From: an uncultured bacterium
GTDB taxonomy: Bacteria > Bacillota_I > Bacilli_A > RFN20 > CAG-826
DNA length: 46,020 nucleotides
Direction: 5' to 3'
Assembly: GCA_949300345.1 (NCBI GenBank)
Contig: CASGDR010000005.1
Location: 1 to 46,020, forward strand
Shown here: one piece after another, positions 36,620 through 44,156 of the stretch
Layout of the letters: the number at the start of each line of letters is the position of its first letter
How positions within the stretch are numbered: the first letter of the stretch is position 1
Notes under the pieces: model-generated
Database searches by the model: none
What the model was told of the DNA's origin: nothing
What the model saw: the letters and a program-made list of their open reading frames with translations, nothing else
Translations under genes and position numbers: made by a program

Positions 36620-37840
36620 ATGAAAAGAAGCATTGCATTGGCCTTATTGGCTCTAGTCCTGCCCCTTATGGGCTGCAATGGCAAGACAGGGAGTTCGTCG
36701 ACTGCCTCCGGTTCGGTCGAAGATTCCATAACCATCACCGATCTATTGGATAGGGAAGTGGAAGTCCTTCCCGGATCCTACAAGCGGATCGTCTGCATCG
36801 GGGCCGGTGCCCTAAGGCTATATTCCTATATCGGCGATCCCACCCTCATCTGCGGCGTCGAAAGGATCGAAGTCGAAGCCGGTACTTCCGGGTCTTCGGG
36901 CTTCGGGTTCCTCGATTCGCCCTACGCCATCAGGCCTTATAACAAGGTCTTCGGCCACTATTGGAATGACCTTCCCTCCTGCGGACAGGGCGGGCCCAAG
37001 GCCCAGATCGTAGAAACCGAACAGATCGCCCTCTGCGAACCTGATCTCATCATCTCGCTATATACCTCCGAAGCGGCAGCCATGGACACCCTACAGGAAA
37101 CCTTCAAGGTGCCGGTCATTACCCTTAGCTATGGAGATAAAGAAGCCTTCGATGAGAATGTCATAGAATCCCTCGAAATCCTAGGAACCCTCCTCGATAG
37201 GGAGGAAAGGGCCAAGGAACTGGTGGATTACATCAACGGCATGGCCATCGACCTTGCCGAAAGGGCCGAGGGCATTGCCCATGAGGAGAAACCTTCGGTC
37301 TATCTTGGCTGCCAAGCCAAATATGGCTTGAAGTCATTTGCCTCCTCTAGTGCCCAATATTCCATCTTTGATGCGGCGGGGGTGAGGAACTACCTCGATG
37401 ACCTTGGTTTATCCGGCTATCAATCCAGCGTGGATCTCAGCTATCTGGTTGCCGAATCACCCGACAAGATCATTCTCGACGCTTCGGGCCTACAGACTTT
37501 GAAAAGCGAGCTTGACGGCGCCGAAGAGACCCGCGAGGTCATTGAATCCATCAAGGCCATCCAGGACAATGAGGTATATATCCAGATGCCTTATAACTCT
37601 TACTACACCAACCTGGAAATCGCCTACTGCGATGCCTATTATGCCGGCAGCATCTGCTTCCCTGAGCGTTATAGCGATGTGGATATTGCCGAAAAGGCCA
37701 ATGAAATTACCAAGATGTTCCTGGCCGTTGAATTCTATGAGAGCCCTAGCAGAAACGACGACATCTCTGATACCCTATTTGGCGGATACCAAAAACTAAC
37801 CACAAATCTATTTGAATTCCTAAATGAAATCTTTGCCTGA
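36620..37840 (+). CDS. Iron-complex-type ABC transporter substrate-binding lipoprotein
   Basis: The signal peptide ends in the lipobox LMGC (Cys19), so the mature protein is membrane-anchored outside the cell. The body has the two-lobe TroA/FecB-like pattern: ITDLLDREVEVLPGSYKRIVCIGAGALRLYSYIG, then GQGGPKAQIVETEQIALCEPDLIIS, and a helix-linked second lobe. At 406 residues it is longer than many siderophore receptors (~320). It has several further cysteines (ICGVE, PSCGQ, LCEPD, LGCQA, YCDAY, SICFP), unusual for this family. AAGGAG lies 7 nt before the ATG. The ligand is unknown. Confidence 0.9.
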   Translation: MKRSIALALLALVLPLMGCNGKTGSSSTASGSVEDSITITDLLDREVEVLPGSYKRIVCIGAGALRLYSYIGDPTLICGVERIEVEAGTSGSSGFGFLDSPYAIRPYNKVFGHYWNDLPSCGQGGPKAQIVETEQIALCEPDLIISLYTSEAAAMDTLQETFKVPVITLSYGDKEAFDENVIESLEILGTLLDREERAKELVDYINGMAIDLAERAEGIAHEEKPSVYLGCQAKYGLKSFASSSAQYSIFDAAGVRNYLDDLGLSGYQSSVDLSYLVAESPDKIILDASGLQTLKSELDGAEETREVIESIKAIQDNEVYIQMPYNSYYTNLEIAYCDAYYAGSICFPERYSDVDIAEKANEITKMFLAVEFYESPSRNDDISDTLFGGYQKLTTNLFEFLNEIFA

Positions 37841-38408
37841 ACCCATAACCGAATTCTTCGACACCCTGGCCGCCCACTGGGACGACGATGCTAGGGAAGC
37901 CTCCATCAAGGCGGCCTATTGCCTCGAAAGCCTTCCGATCAAGGAAGGGGATCGGGTCATCGATGTGGGCTGCGGCACCGGCGTGGCCGTACCCGTCCTA
38001 TATGGCCTTTGCAAAAGGACGGTGCTTGGCCTAGATATCTCCGGACGCATGGCGGCGATTGCCCGCAGCAAATTCCCGCCTGAGATGGCTACCTTCAAGG
38101 GCCAAAACCTCTATAGCTACCGCGATTCCGGCTTCGATGCCTTGGTCTGCTACAACTCCTATCCCCATTTTTTGGATAAGGAAGGCTTTGCGAAAAAGGC
38201 CTCGGAACTACTAAAACCGGGAGGCCTGCTTGCCATCTGCCATAGCTGCGGACGGGAAGAGTTAGACAAATGCCATACCGGGGCCATGCATGTCTCTAGG
38301 AGCCTTGACGGCATCGAAGAAGAATTCGCGCCATACAAGGAGCAATTCGATTTGATCGAAAGCGAAGATAATGAGTCTTCCTACCGTCTCATCATGAGGC
38401 GGAAGTAA
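37824..38408 (+). CDS. Class I SAM-dependent methyltransferase
   Basis: The 194-residue product has the SAM-binding motif VIDVGCGTGVAVPVL (about 44-58), an acidic residue at the end of strand 2 (LGLDISGRMAAIARSKF) and FDALVCYNSYPHF as motif IV. It overlaps the receptor gene by 17 bases and so belongs to the importer operon. Small methyltransferases also occur beside metal-complex importers in other anaerobes, but the substrate is not known. The C-terminal ICHSCGREELDKCHTGAMHV is Cys/His-rich and could bind a metal; this is inference. Confidence 0.88.
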   Translation: MKSLPEPITEFFDTLAAHWDDDAREASIKAAYCLESLPIKEGDRVIDVGCGTGVAVPVLYGLCKRTVLGLDISGRMAAIARSKFPPEMATFKGQNLYSYRDSGFDALVCYNSYPHFLDKEGFAKKASELLKPGGLLAICHSCGREELDKCHTGAMHVSRSLDGIEEEFAPYKEQFDLIESEDNESSYRLIMRRK

Positions 38409-38420
38409 ATCACCTTCCTG

Positions 38421-38447
38421 ACGGGGCTAGGACTTAGCCCCGTTTTT
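38421..38447 (+). terminator. Terminator of the ABC importer operon
   Basis: ACGGGGCTA (38421-38429) and TAGCCCCGT (38435-38443) form a perfect 9-bp stem followed by TTTTT. It overlaps the stop codon (38427-38429) and last codons of the convergent acyltransferase gene. No T-run exists on the other strand, so it serves the + strand only. Confidence 0.85.
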
Positions 38448-39611
38448 CATTTCCCTTATGGGGTCGTATATCTTGGTTTTCAGCATCTCGAAATGACCGA
38501 AGAAGAAGGCGTTGGTCAAAGGGATTATGACCATGATGTAGGTAGTCAAAACCGAAAGAAGGAAGAAACCGAAGGCGTAGAAAACGACCCCGGTGAGATA
38601 TAGCCCATCGATACTGGAAATCTCTGGAGGGAAGTTTTCATAGATAAGACGAACCAAGAAGACATGGACCAGATAGAAAGGACCGCTGATGTCGGAGAGA
38701 TAGAAGGAGTGCTTTAGCCACTTGGCCTTTAGGCAAAGCCAATAGGCGATGGCGAAATAGATTATAATCCCGGCCATCAAGCCAAAGGCAAATAGGACCA
38801 GGATGCCGAAGTCACCATCCATGCCGTAGTTCCAATTTCGATAAAGGACCAAGGTAGCGATATAGGCTCCTAGGCATATCGTAAGCATGGGTATCACAAT
38901 GGCCAATTTGAGTTTGTTCCCTTTTATATATGGTAGGAAAGACCTTAGTCCGAAACCGGCTAGGACACTGGGGAAATAGACAATGAGCAATCGGGAGGCC
39001 AAGGTATTGGTGCCGATGTTCACATATAGGTAGTGAAAGATGAGACTATAGGCTACCGAGAGGCCTGACATAATGAGAAAACGGAGCAAATCCCACATAA
39101 ACCCCTCGTTTTTAAGGAAATATTTCTTGAGGAAAAAATAGAAAATAGCCAGAAAGGCATTGATCAAAGCCGCTACCAGGAAGTACCAATACCAACTATC
39201 GGTGGAGGTATATATGAGCCCCATGTAATAGTCCCAGGGATATTCCCAGTAACAAGGCAAAAGCCATATGGAGAGATTGACGAATAGATAGGCGGGGAAT
39301 AGGTAATAGAAGACGATCTTCAATATATAGATGCCCAGCCCTTTATAGTCACTAGCCCTTTTTATGAAATAGCCTCCCGCAAAGAAGAAGGCGGAAAGGG
39401 AAAAGGTATTCAGCAAGAAAAGCCCAAAAGAATTCGAAAAGGAAGGGTCGCCATAGCGCTGGTAGAAATGTACAAAGCAGATGAAAAACATGGCTAGTGC
39501 CCTAAGCAAATCGAAACTGGCCTCCCGTCCCGCCTTGGGGGAAGGGACGTTCACGTACTTCCTTGATAAATCTGCCAAAGGTACTTGCATCAATCCGGAT
39601 TGTGCCACCAT
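38427..39611 (-). CDS. Acyltransferase-3 family membrane protein
   Basis: Acyltransferase-3 (OafA/YrhL-like) proteins transfer acyl groups to surface sugars or other envelope molecules. The conserved N-terminal motif is visible: REASFDLLRALAMFFICFVHFY (Arg, Asp, Arg and His of the family). About ten hydrophobic helices follow, with FYLVHVFLVRLIYENFP as the late conserved segment. ATG 39611 is my start; GTG 39617 and ATG 39590 are in frame and no Shine-Dalgarno separates them. It is divergent from the 39658 membrane protein and convergent with the importer operon. The modified substrate is unknown. Confidence 0.85.
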   Translation of the reverse strand: MVAQSGLMQVPLADLSRKYVNVPSPKAGREASFDLLRALAMFFICFVHFYQRYGDPSFSNSFGLFLLNTFSLSAFFFAGGYFIKRASDYKGLGIYILKIVFYYLFPAYLFVNLSIWLLPCYWEYPWDYYMGLIYTSTDSWYWYFLVAALINAFLAIFYFFLKKYFLKNEGFMWDLLRFLIMSGLSVAYSLIFHYLYVNIGTNTLASRLLIVYFPSVLAGFGLRSFLPYIKGNKLKLAIVIPMLTICLGAYIATLVLYRNWNYGMDGDFGILVLFAFGLMAGIIIYFAIAYWLCLKAKWLKHSFYLSDISGPFYLVHVFLVRLIYENFPPEISSIDGLYLTGVVFYAFGFFLLSVLTTYIMVIIPLTNAFFFGHFEMLKTKIYDPIREMKNGAKS

Positions 39612-39643
39612 CCCCACTGTTTGTCATCCCGATTGGATATTTG

Positions 39644-39652
39644 TGCTAAATT
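39644..39652 (+). promoter_or_regulatory. Extended -10 promoter of the 39658 gene
   Basis: TGC-TAAATT forms an extended -10 ending 5 nt before ATG 39658. A possible -35 TTGTCA (39621-39626) is 20 bp away, which is long. The leader would be about zero. Confidence 0.5.
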
Positions 39653-39657
39653 AAAGT

Positions 39658-40431
39658 ATGCCCGTTTTATCCAGTCTTGATGGCATTACGCCAACCAGGT
39701 CCTTCAATACCCTCTACATCATCATCGACTCTCTCTTCGTGGTGCTATTTCTGGTCCTTTTGTTTCTTAAGAAAAGGAAGGAAACCTTCATCTTCGCCCT
39801 TTTCGGCGGAGTCCTTTATTTCCTGGTCGACTTTGGCTATTTCTACCTTATTTCCCACTCTAGGATCATCTATATAGACGGCGCGGTGGCCGATGATTTC
39901 ATGACGGCGATGGTGCTTCTTTGGATGTCACTTAGCTATGGGATCACCAACTTTGCCTTCATCTGGCTTTGCCTTGGAAAGGACAAATACCTGCACTACT
40001 GGCTGGTGCTGATCATCGGCTGGTGGCTAATAGCCCCCTCAATTTCCTCTTTGGGCGGAGCTGCCAACATCATTACCTTTAGGACGACGGACCAATACCA
40101 TGGGGCCATGGCCATTATCTTGGCCGTAGGCTACATTGGATTGATCGTCTATGACCTATTCGCCAAAAAGAAGTTCTCCAATGTTTTGTATCTGATTTTG
40201 ATAGGGGTATCGGTCCAGTTCTGCTGGGAAGCCGCCCTGTTGGTAAATGGCATCCGTCCCTGGAATGAATCTTCATGGATGACTTTGATCGTGGATTCGC
40301 TTATCGAAACCAACCTCGGAATGCCATATATCTTCCTGATTTTCCTGCTAGTGAGGAAATATCGTAACGAAGACCTAAGCAAGGTTACTCCGCCTCATAC
40401 TGATGAAATAGGGCCCTCCAAAAGGCAGTGA
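39658..40431 (+). CDS. Polytopic membrane protein, function unknown
   Basis: The 257-residue product has about seven hydrophobic segments (roughly 17-37, 43-65, 81-107, 115-135, 149-169, 177-197 and 214-235) and a hydrophilic C-terminal tail. A tryptophan-rich segment (YWLVLIIGWWLIAPSISSLGG) lies in the middle. I do not recognise a family. It starts 46 bases from the divergent acyltransferase gene, so the two could work together in the envelope, but nothing in the sequence proves it. The tRNA-Arg gene follows. Confidence 0.75.
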   Translation: MPVLSSLDGITPTRSFNTLYIIIDSLFVVLFLVLLFLKKRKETFIFALFGGVLYFLVDFGYFYLISHSRIIYIDGAVADDFMTAMVLLWMSLSYGITNFAFIWLCLGKDKYLHYWLVLIIGWWLIAPSISSLGGAANIITFRTTDQYHGAMAIILAVGYIGLIVYDLFAKKKFSNVLYLILIGVSVQFCWEAALLVNGIRPWNESSWMTLIVDSLIETNLGMPYIFLIFLLVRKYRNEDLSKVTPPHTDEIGPSKRQ

Positions 40432-40463
40432 ATCCTGATTCGCCTACCACTTGGGCAAATCTA

Positions 40464-40472
40464 TGGTAATAT
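40464..40472 (+). promoter_or_regulatory. Extended -10 promoter of tRNA-Arg (CCT)
   Basis: TGG-TAATAT is an extended -10 ending 9 bases before the tRNA. No -35 match is visible at the usual spacing. Confidence 0.45.
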
Positions 40473-40481
40473 TACCGCGCT

Positions 40482-40558
40482 GCGCTCGTAGCTCAGTTGG
40501 ATAGAGCACCTCCCTCCTAAGGAGGGGGTCAGGCGTTCGAGTCGCCTCGAGCGCGCCA
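40482..40558 (+). tRNA. tRNA-Arg (anticodon CCT)
   Basis: Acceptor GCGCTCG pairs with CGAGCGC; the anticodon stem CCTCC/GGAGG encloses CTCCTAA (anticodon CCT, codon AGG); CCA is encoded at 40556-40558. AGG is a common arginine codon in the neighbouring genes, which fits a dedicated tRNA. Confidence 0.97.
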
Positions 40559-40568
40559 GTGAAAATCT

Positions 40569-40592
40569 GCCTAGCCTTGCTAGGCTTTTCTT
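40569..40592 (+). terminator. Terminator of tRNA-Arg (CCT)
   Basis: GCCTAGC (40569-40575) and GCTAGGC (40579-40585) form a perfect 7-bp stem with a CTT loop and TTTTCTT after it. Confidence 0.85.
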
Positions 40593-40593
40593 G

Positions 40594-40623
40594 TTGACGA
40601 ATGCCAAGAAGAAGGTCTATATT
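40594..40623 (+). promoter_or_regulatory. Promoter of tRNA-Ala
   Basis: TTGACG (40594-40599) and TATATT (40618-40623) are 18 bp apart. The start would be near 40630, about 24 bases before the tRNA. Confidence 0.7.
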
Positions 40624-40653
40624 AACCGGGCGCACTTAAAGTGCCGAAGGGTT

Positions 40654-40729
40654 GGGGCGTTAGCTCAGCTGGGAGAGCGCCTCCATGGCATGGAGGAGGT
40701 CGAGAGTTCGATCCTCTTACGCTCCACCA
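40654..40729 (+). tRNA. tRNA-Ala (anticodon GGC)
   Basis: Acceptor GGGGCGT pairs with ACGCTCC; the anticodon stem CCTCC/GGAGG encloses ATGGCAT (anticodon GGC, codons GCC and GCT); CCA is encoded at 40727-40729. GCC is by far the most used alanine codon in the window. Confidence 0.97.
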
Positions 40730-40742
40730 ACTCAGTCCAATC

Positions 40743-40770
40743 GGGAGGATTCGTCCTCTCTTTTTGTTTT
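40743..40770 (+). terminator. Terminator of tRNA-Ala
   Basis: GGGAGGA (40743-40749) and TCCTCTC (40754-40760) pair around a TTCG tetraloop, followed by TTTTTGTTTT. This is a stable intrinsic terminator. Confidence 0.85.
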
Positions 40771-40823
40771 CCTTAAACATATGTTCTTGGTCTCTAGCAA
40801 AGCTAGGCTTTTTAGCGGAAAAT

Positions 40824-42536
40824 ATGACTATGGAAAAATCCGCGATATATCACCAGTCCGAATCGGTACTGGCCTTCCCCGTTGCCCTAGATAGGATCGT
40901 CATCCGTCTAAGGACCAAGAAGGATGACGACATCTCCAAGGTCGAACTGCTTTGGACCCATAAGTATTCAAAAAATAAAACCGAGCCCCATGTGGTCGAA
41001 ATGCATAAAGGGGGTTCGGACCTCGAGCATGATTATTATGAAGTCCTGCTAGAGAACAAGGATACCCGCATCCAATACCTCTTTAGGATTACCGATGCTA
41101 GCGGGACCACCGTCCTATATTCGGAAAGGGGCTTCGAAAATAGTTTCAACTTCGATGACGCAGGTTTTGATTCCTTCCAGTTCGGTTATGTCAATCAAAG
41201 CGACATCATCAGGGTGGTACCCAAATTCCAAGGACGGGTCTTCTATCAGATCTTCCCGGACCGCTTTTACCACGATCCTTCCGTAAAGCCCGTTAGGGTT
41301 GTCGAATGGGATTCGACTCCGACGAACACCAACTTCTGCGGCGGGAATATCAAAGGAATAACTGCAAAACTCCCTTATCTTGAAAGATTAGGCATCGGAG
41401 GCATGTATCTGACTCCCGTCTTCAAAGGAGATACCAACCACAAATACGATTCCACTGCATATGGGGAAGTAGACCCGGATTTCGGAAGCGACGAAGACCT
41501 CAAGGAATTGGTAAGGGAAGCTCACAAAAAGAATATCCTCGTGGTGCTGGATTTGGTCTTCAACCACACTTCGTTCCATCATCCGTTCTTCCAGGACTGC
41601 ATCAAAAACGGCAAGAAGAGCCCTTATTACAATTGGTATATCATCCGGGGCGAGAAACCTTCCTTCCAAGAAGGCAACTATGAGGCTTTCGGTTTCCATC
41701 ATTACATGCCGAAGATCAATCTCAACAATCCCGAATGCGCCGATTATTTCACCAATGTGGCCTTGGATATCGCCAAGAAGTTCGGGGTGGACGGCTTTAG
41801 GCTCGACGTGGCCGACGAGGTCGCCCATTCCTTCTGGAGAAAACTCCACGCTGAGCTGCGCAGGTTCAATCCCGACTTTATGCTAATCGGGGAAATCTGG
41901 CACGACGCGGAAGCCTTCGTAAACGGGGGCGACCAATTCGATTCGACGATGAACTACGCCCTCACTAGGGAGTGCACCGATTATTTTGCCCTTGGCAAGA
42001 TCGATGCCAAAACCTTTGTCGGGAACCTTGGCAAGGTTTGGTACCGCTATAAGGATCCCGTCAATCTCAACCTGCTCAATCTTCTTTCCTCACATGACAA
42101 GACCCGCTGGCTCAATGACTGCAAGCTGGATGTCAAAGCCTTCCTTTCCGGATACCTGTTTGAACTTTTCTATCCGGGCATCCCCTGTATCTATTACGGA
42201 GATGAAGTGGGCTTATTGGGGGAGGACAACATCCTTTGCCGCCGCTGCTTCCCCTGGGACAAATCGAAACAGAACCTTCTGATATTCGAAGCCATGACCC
42301 GAATGATCGCGCTGAGGAGAAAATACAAGATCGGAAGCGGCTGCTATCGCCTCTATGAGGAAAACGGCATGGCCAATCTCTCTTATGACTGGGGCGATAA
42401 GGGCTTGCTTCTAAGCTTCAACCGCACCGGAAAGGATCTGCCTTTGAAGGGTGGCAAGGAGGTCTTTTCGCTAAATTACGAAGACGGCGTGCTCAAAGAC
42501 GGCGGCTTCGTGGTCTTCGAAACATCGAAGGACTAG
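40824..42536 (+). CDS. GH13 alpha-glucan hydrolase (neopullulanase/maltogenic amylase type)
   Basis: The 570-residue product has an N-terminal beta-domain (about 1-125) like CBM34 of cyclomaltodextrinases, then a GH13 barrel with all four conserved regions: DLVFNH, GFRLDVADE (nucleophile Asp), LIGEIWHD (acid Glu) and LSSHD. YQIFPDRF is also typical. There is no signal peptide, so it probably degrades imported maltodextrins in the cytoplasm. The start is ATG 40824 or ATG 40830; the frame is open back through the tRNA-Ala gene, but that part is not coding. The upstream region lacks a clear Shine-Dalgarno. No sugar transporter is nearby. Confidence 0.93.
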   Translation: MTMEKSAIYHQSESVLAFPVALDRIVIRLRTKKDDDISKVELLWTHKYSKNKTEPHVVEMHKGGSDLEHDYYEVLLENKDTRIQYLFRITDASGTTVLYSERGFENSFNFDDAGFDSFQFGYVNQSDIIRVVPKFQGRVFYQIFPDRFYHDPSVKPVRVVEWDSTPTNTNFCGGNIKGITAKLPYLERLGIGGMYLTPVFKGDTNHKYDSTAYGEVDPDFGSDEDLKELVREAHKKNILVVLDLVFNHTSFHHPFFQDCIKNGKKSPYYNWYIIRGEKPSFQEGNYEAFGFHHYMPKINLNNPECADYFTNVALDIAKKFGVDGFRLDVADEVAHSFWRKLHAELRRFNPDFMLIGEIWHDAEAFVNGGDQFDSTMNYALTRECTDYFALGKIDAKTFVGNLGKVWYRYKDPVNLNLLNLLSSHDKTRWLNDCKLDVKAFLSGYLFELFYPGIPCIYYGDEVGLLGEDNILCRRCFPWDKSKQNLLIFEAMTRMIALRRKYKIGSGCYRLYEENGMANLSYDWGDKGLLLSFNRTGKDLPLKGGKEVFSLNYEDGVLKDGGFVVFETSKD

Positions 42537-42609
42537 ATGCTATTATGTCTTATGGCTTAGCAATATTTCCTAAATTGCTTATACTTATCTAATAAGAGAG
42601 GCTTCACCA

Positions 42610-42837
42610 ATGGAAAAGAAAACTACCAAACCAAAGTCCAATACCTACCACATCAAGAAGCGTCCCGAGGACGGAAAATGGGAAGTTCGCCTTTCCGGTG
42701 GCGCCAAGGCCATCAAGCTCTTTGATACCAAGGAACAGGCTACCGAATATACCATCAAGATGGCAGGCAACCAGGAAAAGGCCATCGTCTTCCATAAGTC
42801 CAAAGGACCCAACAAAGGAAAATTCTCCAAGAAATAA
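42610..42837 (+). CDS. DUF2188 family small basic protein
   Basis: The 75-residue product (YHIKKRPEDGKWEVRLSGGAKAIKLFDTKEQATEYTIKMAGNQEKAIVFHKSKGPNKGKF) fits the DUF2188 pattern of short lysine-rich proteins with a W-x-V strand, a Thr/Glu-rich helix and a later hydrophobic strand. Function is unknown in the family. AGAGAGG (42595-42601) is an 8-nt-spaced Shine-Dalgarno, and TATACT (42580-42585) may be its -10. A terminator follows, so it appears monocistronic. An imperfect inverted repeat (AGCAAT 42559, ATTGCT 42574) lies upstream. Confidence 0.85.
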   Translation: MEKKTTKPKSNTYHIKKRPEDGKWEVRLSGGAKAIKLFDTKEQATEYTIKMAGNQEKAIVFHKSKGPNKGKFSKK

Positions 42838-42839
42838 GG

Positions 42840-42860
42840 ACGGGGACATCCCCGTTTTTT
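42840..42860 (+). terminator. Terminator of the DUF2188 gene
   Basis: ACGGGG (42840-42845) and CCCCGT (42850-42855) pair around ACAT and are followed by TTTTTT. The next gene starts 8 bases later, so its promoter must overlap this element. Confidence 0.85.
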
Positions 42861-42867
42861 ATGAAAG

Positions 42868-43797
42868 ATGCTGATTACCTACTGCATTTTCGACCACATG
42901 TTGAAGAAGGCCCTCGGCGGCCGCAAGGACGGTTCGATCCTTCTGGATTACTACAATGCCGAAGGTCTGGGACTCAAAGAAGAAACATTTTCCTTTATAT
43001 CAGGGGGATATAAGTTAAGCGGTTCCCGTTATTTTTACGAAGGTGTCGGCCCCAAAGCCGTTGTCTGTTTCTTCCATGGTCTAGGCGGAGGCAGGACATC
43101 ATATCTCCATCTCATTGCCCAATTTTGCAAACAGGATTATCTCGTCTACGGCTTCGATGTCACCGGAGCCAACAAATCCGAAGGTCCTTCGATTGTGGGA
43201 TTGGGACATTACAAATATGATCTGGATGCCTTCTTTGACTTCCTTGATAAGGACGAAAAGGCCAAGGGGCTCAAATGCTACGCCGTCGGCCATAGTTGGG
43301 GCGGCTACGCCAGCATGCTCTCCCTTGAATATCCAGGCATCGAAAAAGCCATTGTCCTAGCTGGATTCCTATCTCCGATCGGAGTCGTCAAAAGCCTTTG
43401 CAATTCCAAATTCATCAATGCCATGGGCTGGCTCATCCAGATGAATTTCAAGATCAATATGGGCAAATACGGAAACTACGATGCCTATAAGATCTTAATG
43501 GAGACCAAGAAGCCCGTCTTCTATATCCAAGGGGAAGATGATCATATAGTCGAGTACAAAGCCAGTGGCAAAATCGTCGAAAACCTGAGCAAAACCCACC
43601 CCAATATCTCGACTTTGATCATCAAGGACCGCCGTCATTCCTGCTATTTGACCAACGAGGCGGAAAAGGAAGTTGAAGCCCTCTGGGCTGATTGCCGCAA
43701 CATTCAAAAGGCAGGGCAGATTTCCACCGATTTGGAGGCTTGCTCTACCGAAGATCCAAAAGTCATGAAAGAGATGTTCGACTTTTTGGAAAAGTGA
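42868..43797 (+). CDS. Alpha/beta hydrolase (monoacylglycerol lipase-like)
   Basis: The 309-residue product has the alpha/beta-hydrolase fold: oxyanion region FFHGLGGGRTS, DVTGANKSEG, the nucleophile elbow GHSWGG, the acid in IQGEDDHIVEY and the histidine in DRRHSCYLT. The pattern resembles the serine aminopeptidase S33/monoglyceride lipase group (Hydrolase_4). There is no signal peptide, so it is cytoplasmic. An internal ATG (MLKKALGG, residue 11) is an alternative start. No Shine-Dalgarno is visible; a TTTTAT at 42857-42862 within the preceding T-run could be its -10. The substrate is unknown. Confidence 0.88.
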   Translation: MLITYCIFDHMLKKALGGRKDGSILLDYYNAEGLGLKEETFSFISGGYKLSGSRYFYEGVGPKAVVCFFHGLGGGRTSYLHLIAQFCKQDYLVYGFDVTGANKSEGPSIVGLGHYKYDLDAFFDFLDKDEKAKGLKCYAVGHSWGGYASMLSLEYPGIEKAIVLAGFLSPIGVVKSLCNSKFINAMGWLIQMNFKINMGKYGNYDAYKILMETKKPVFYIQGEDDHIVEYKASGKIVENLSKTHPNISTLIIKDRRHSCYLTNEAEKEVEALWADCRNIQKAGQISTDLEACSTEDPKVMKEMFDFLEK

Positions 43798-43815
43798 ATG
43801 TATCTTATAAAGGCT

Positions 43816-43900
43816 GCGTTGGTGGCGGAATCGGTAGACGCGCTAGTTTCAGGAGCTAGTGGGGCGACCCGTAAGAGTTCAAGTCTCTTCCAGCGCACCA
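43816..43900 (+). tRNA. tRNA-Leu (anticodon CAG)
   Basis: An 85-base class II tRNA with a long variable arm. Acceptor GCGTTGG pairs with CCAGCGC; the stem CTAGT/GCTAG encloses TTCAGGA (anticodon CAG, codon CTG); CCA is encoded at 43898-43900. It starts 18 bases after the hydrolase stop and leads a three-tRNA cluster. Confidence 0.95.
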
Positions 43901-43904
43901 GCTT

Positions 43905-43981
43905 GCGCTCGTAGCTCAGCTGGATAGAGCGCAACCCTCCGAAGGTTGAGGTCAGGCGTTCGAATCGCCTCGGGCGCGCCA
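43905..43981 (+). tRNA. tRNA-Arg (anticodon CCG)
   Basis: Acceptor GCGCTCG pairs with CGGGCGC; the stem CAACC/GGTTG encloses CTCCGAA (anticodon CCG, codon CGG); CCA is encoded at 43979-43981. It follows tRNA-Leu by 4 bases and is nearly identical to tRNA-Arg(CCT) at 40482 outside the anticodon arm. A hairpin (TCCTTAC 43994-44000, GTAAGGA 44007-44013) lies before the next tRNA. Confidence 0.97.
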
Positions 43982-44015
43982 GCTTGATATAGATCCTTAC
44001 TGCCGAGTAAGGAAT

Positions 44016-44103
44016 GGCCCTCTGGTGGAATTGGTAGACGCGGCGGACTCAAAATCCGCTTGGTGATGAGCCAGTGCCGGTTCGAGTCCGGCGAGGGCCA
44101 CCA
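44016..44103 (+). tRNA. tRNA-Leu (anticodon CAA)
   Basis: An 88-base class II tRNA. Acceptor GGCCCTC pairs with GAGGGCC; the stem GCGGA/TCCGC encloses CTCAAAA (anticodon CAA, codon TTG); CCA is encoded at 44101-44103. It is the last gene with host-like composition before the AT-rich tail, and its 3' end is a classical site for integrases. Confidence 0.97.
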
Positions 44104-44115
44104 TATAAAAAGCAT

Positions 44116-44156
44116 AGGTTTGATACGCTAAAAACGGGTATTCAAACCTTTTTTTG
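44116..44156 (+). terminator. Terminator of the tRNA-Leu cluster
   Basis: AGGTTTGATAC and GTATTCAAACCT (44116-44149) pair with a one-base bulge around a ~10-nt loop and are followed by TTTTTTT. Confidence 0.8.

Noticed and set aside
40641-40823. N-terminal extension of the amylase frame (61 residues from GTG 40641)
   Set aside because: It reads straight through the tRNA-Ala gene and its terminator, and the peptide has no protein-like conservation; the amylase starts at 40824 or 40830.
43994-44013. Hairpin between tRNA-Arg and tRNA-Leu as a terminator
   Set aside because: The stem TCCTTAC/GTAAGGA has no T-run and lies between co-oriented tRNAs; it is more likely a processing structure in the precursor.
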